9,318 nucleotides of DNA from NCBI GenBank assembly GCA_002383415.1, contig DFYU01000022.1, positions 21,875-31,192 of the forward strand. The letters are read 5' to 3'. Positions 9,233 through 9,318 of the stretch are shown here, one piece after another (position 1 is the first letter of the stretch; the number at the start of each line of letters is the position of its first letter). The position numbers and the translations under genes are program-made. The notes beneath the pieces are model-generated. The model saw only the letters and a program-made list of their open reading frames with translations. It did no database searches and was not told the origin of the DNA. This stretch comes from Geobacter sp. UBA4074. GTDB lineage: Bacteria; Desulfobacterota; Desulfuromonadia; Geobacterales; Pseudopelobacteraceae.

Positions 9233-9261
9233 AGTATACCGTTTGCCGCGTCTAAAGCCAA
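9233..9261 (-). promoter_or_regulatory. Probable sigma70-type promoter of the RNase E/G gene
   Basis: The coding strand shows TTGGCT (9256-9261, 4 of 6 to the -35 consensus), exactly 17 bases of spacer, and TATACT (9233-9238, 5 of 6 to the -10 consensus). Transcription would start near 9226, giving a leader of about 30 bases that contains the AAGGA ribosome site at 9201-9205. Such a short leader leaves little room for the long structured 5' region through which E. coli RNase E controls its own mRNA. The bases beyond 9261 are AT-rich and hold no gene that I can see. Confidence 0.55.
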
Positions 9262-9299
9262 GAAAAAGCAACGTACTGTGGTATACAACTTTTAAACGC

Positions 9300-9318
9300 A
9301 AACGCCCCGCTTCTCGAA
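9300..9318 (-). terminator. Possible truncated terminator hairpin of the gene upstream of the RNase
   Basis: The last 19 bases of the window, read on the plus strand, are a GC-rich arm, AACGCCCCGCTT, followed by CTCG and AA. This looks like one arm, a tetraloop and the first two bases of the returning arm. On the minus strand the arm is followed by TTTGCGTTT, a broken T-run, as at the end of a minus-strand gene lying beyond the right edge. Only half of the structure is visible, so the call is a prediction. Confidence 0.3.

Noticed and set aside
9234..9286. Two GTATAC palindromes 47 bases apart upstream of the RNase gene, considered as operator half-sites
   Set aside because: Six-base palindromes are short, the flanks are not alike, and one is explained by the -10 element. 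There is no basis for a named regulator.

Overview
The window is a compact, entirely minus-strand stretch of a diderm (Gram-negative) genome. It encodes a Lol lipoprotein exporter, BamA, a Skp/OmpH-type chaperone and LpxD, so the cell has an outer membrane with lipid A. The gene order lysS - lolC - lolD - bamA - skp - lpxD, with one Lol permease and a long basic-tailed Rne/Rng RNase, resembles Desulfuromonadota of the Geobacter/Trichlorobacter type. That assignment rests on remembered synteny and protein character, not on a search. Base composition is moderately GC-rich and even, and I see no mobile element, tRNA, rRNA or CRISPR array.

In the direction of transcription (high to low coordinates), the first ~125 bases hold a short leader with a convincing sigma70-type promoter and, at the very edge, what looks like half of a terminator hairpin. 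Next comes an RNase E/G family ribonuclease (7002-9194) with an unusual C-terminal tail of repeated Lys/Arg islands. A 68-base gap with a weaker promoter candidate leads into lysS (5455-6933). From lysS onward the genes are almost contiguous. lolC follows lysS by 2 bases, lolC and lolD overlap by 8 bases, lolD and bamA overlap by 4 bases, skp follows 27 bases later, and lpxD starts 18 bases after skp and runs off the left edge.

Functionally, the lysS-lpxD block is an outer-membrane construction operon. LolCD extracts lipoproteins, including the expected Bam lipoproteins, from the inner membrane. Skp escorts unfolded beta-barrel proteins across the periplasm, BamA inserts them into the outer membrane, and LpxD performs the third step of lipid A synthesis. 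LysRS and the RNase link the block to translation and RNA turnover only by position.

I found no undescribed multi-gene system: every gene belongs to a well-known family. The observations most worth a second look are the multi-island basic tail of the RNase, a 12-base tandem repeat in the Skp signal-peptide coding region, the single-permease Lol arrangement, and the tight translational coupling of lolC-lolD-bamA.
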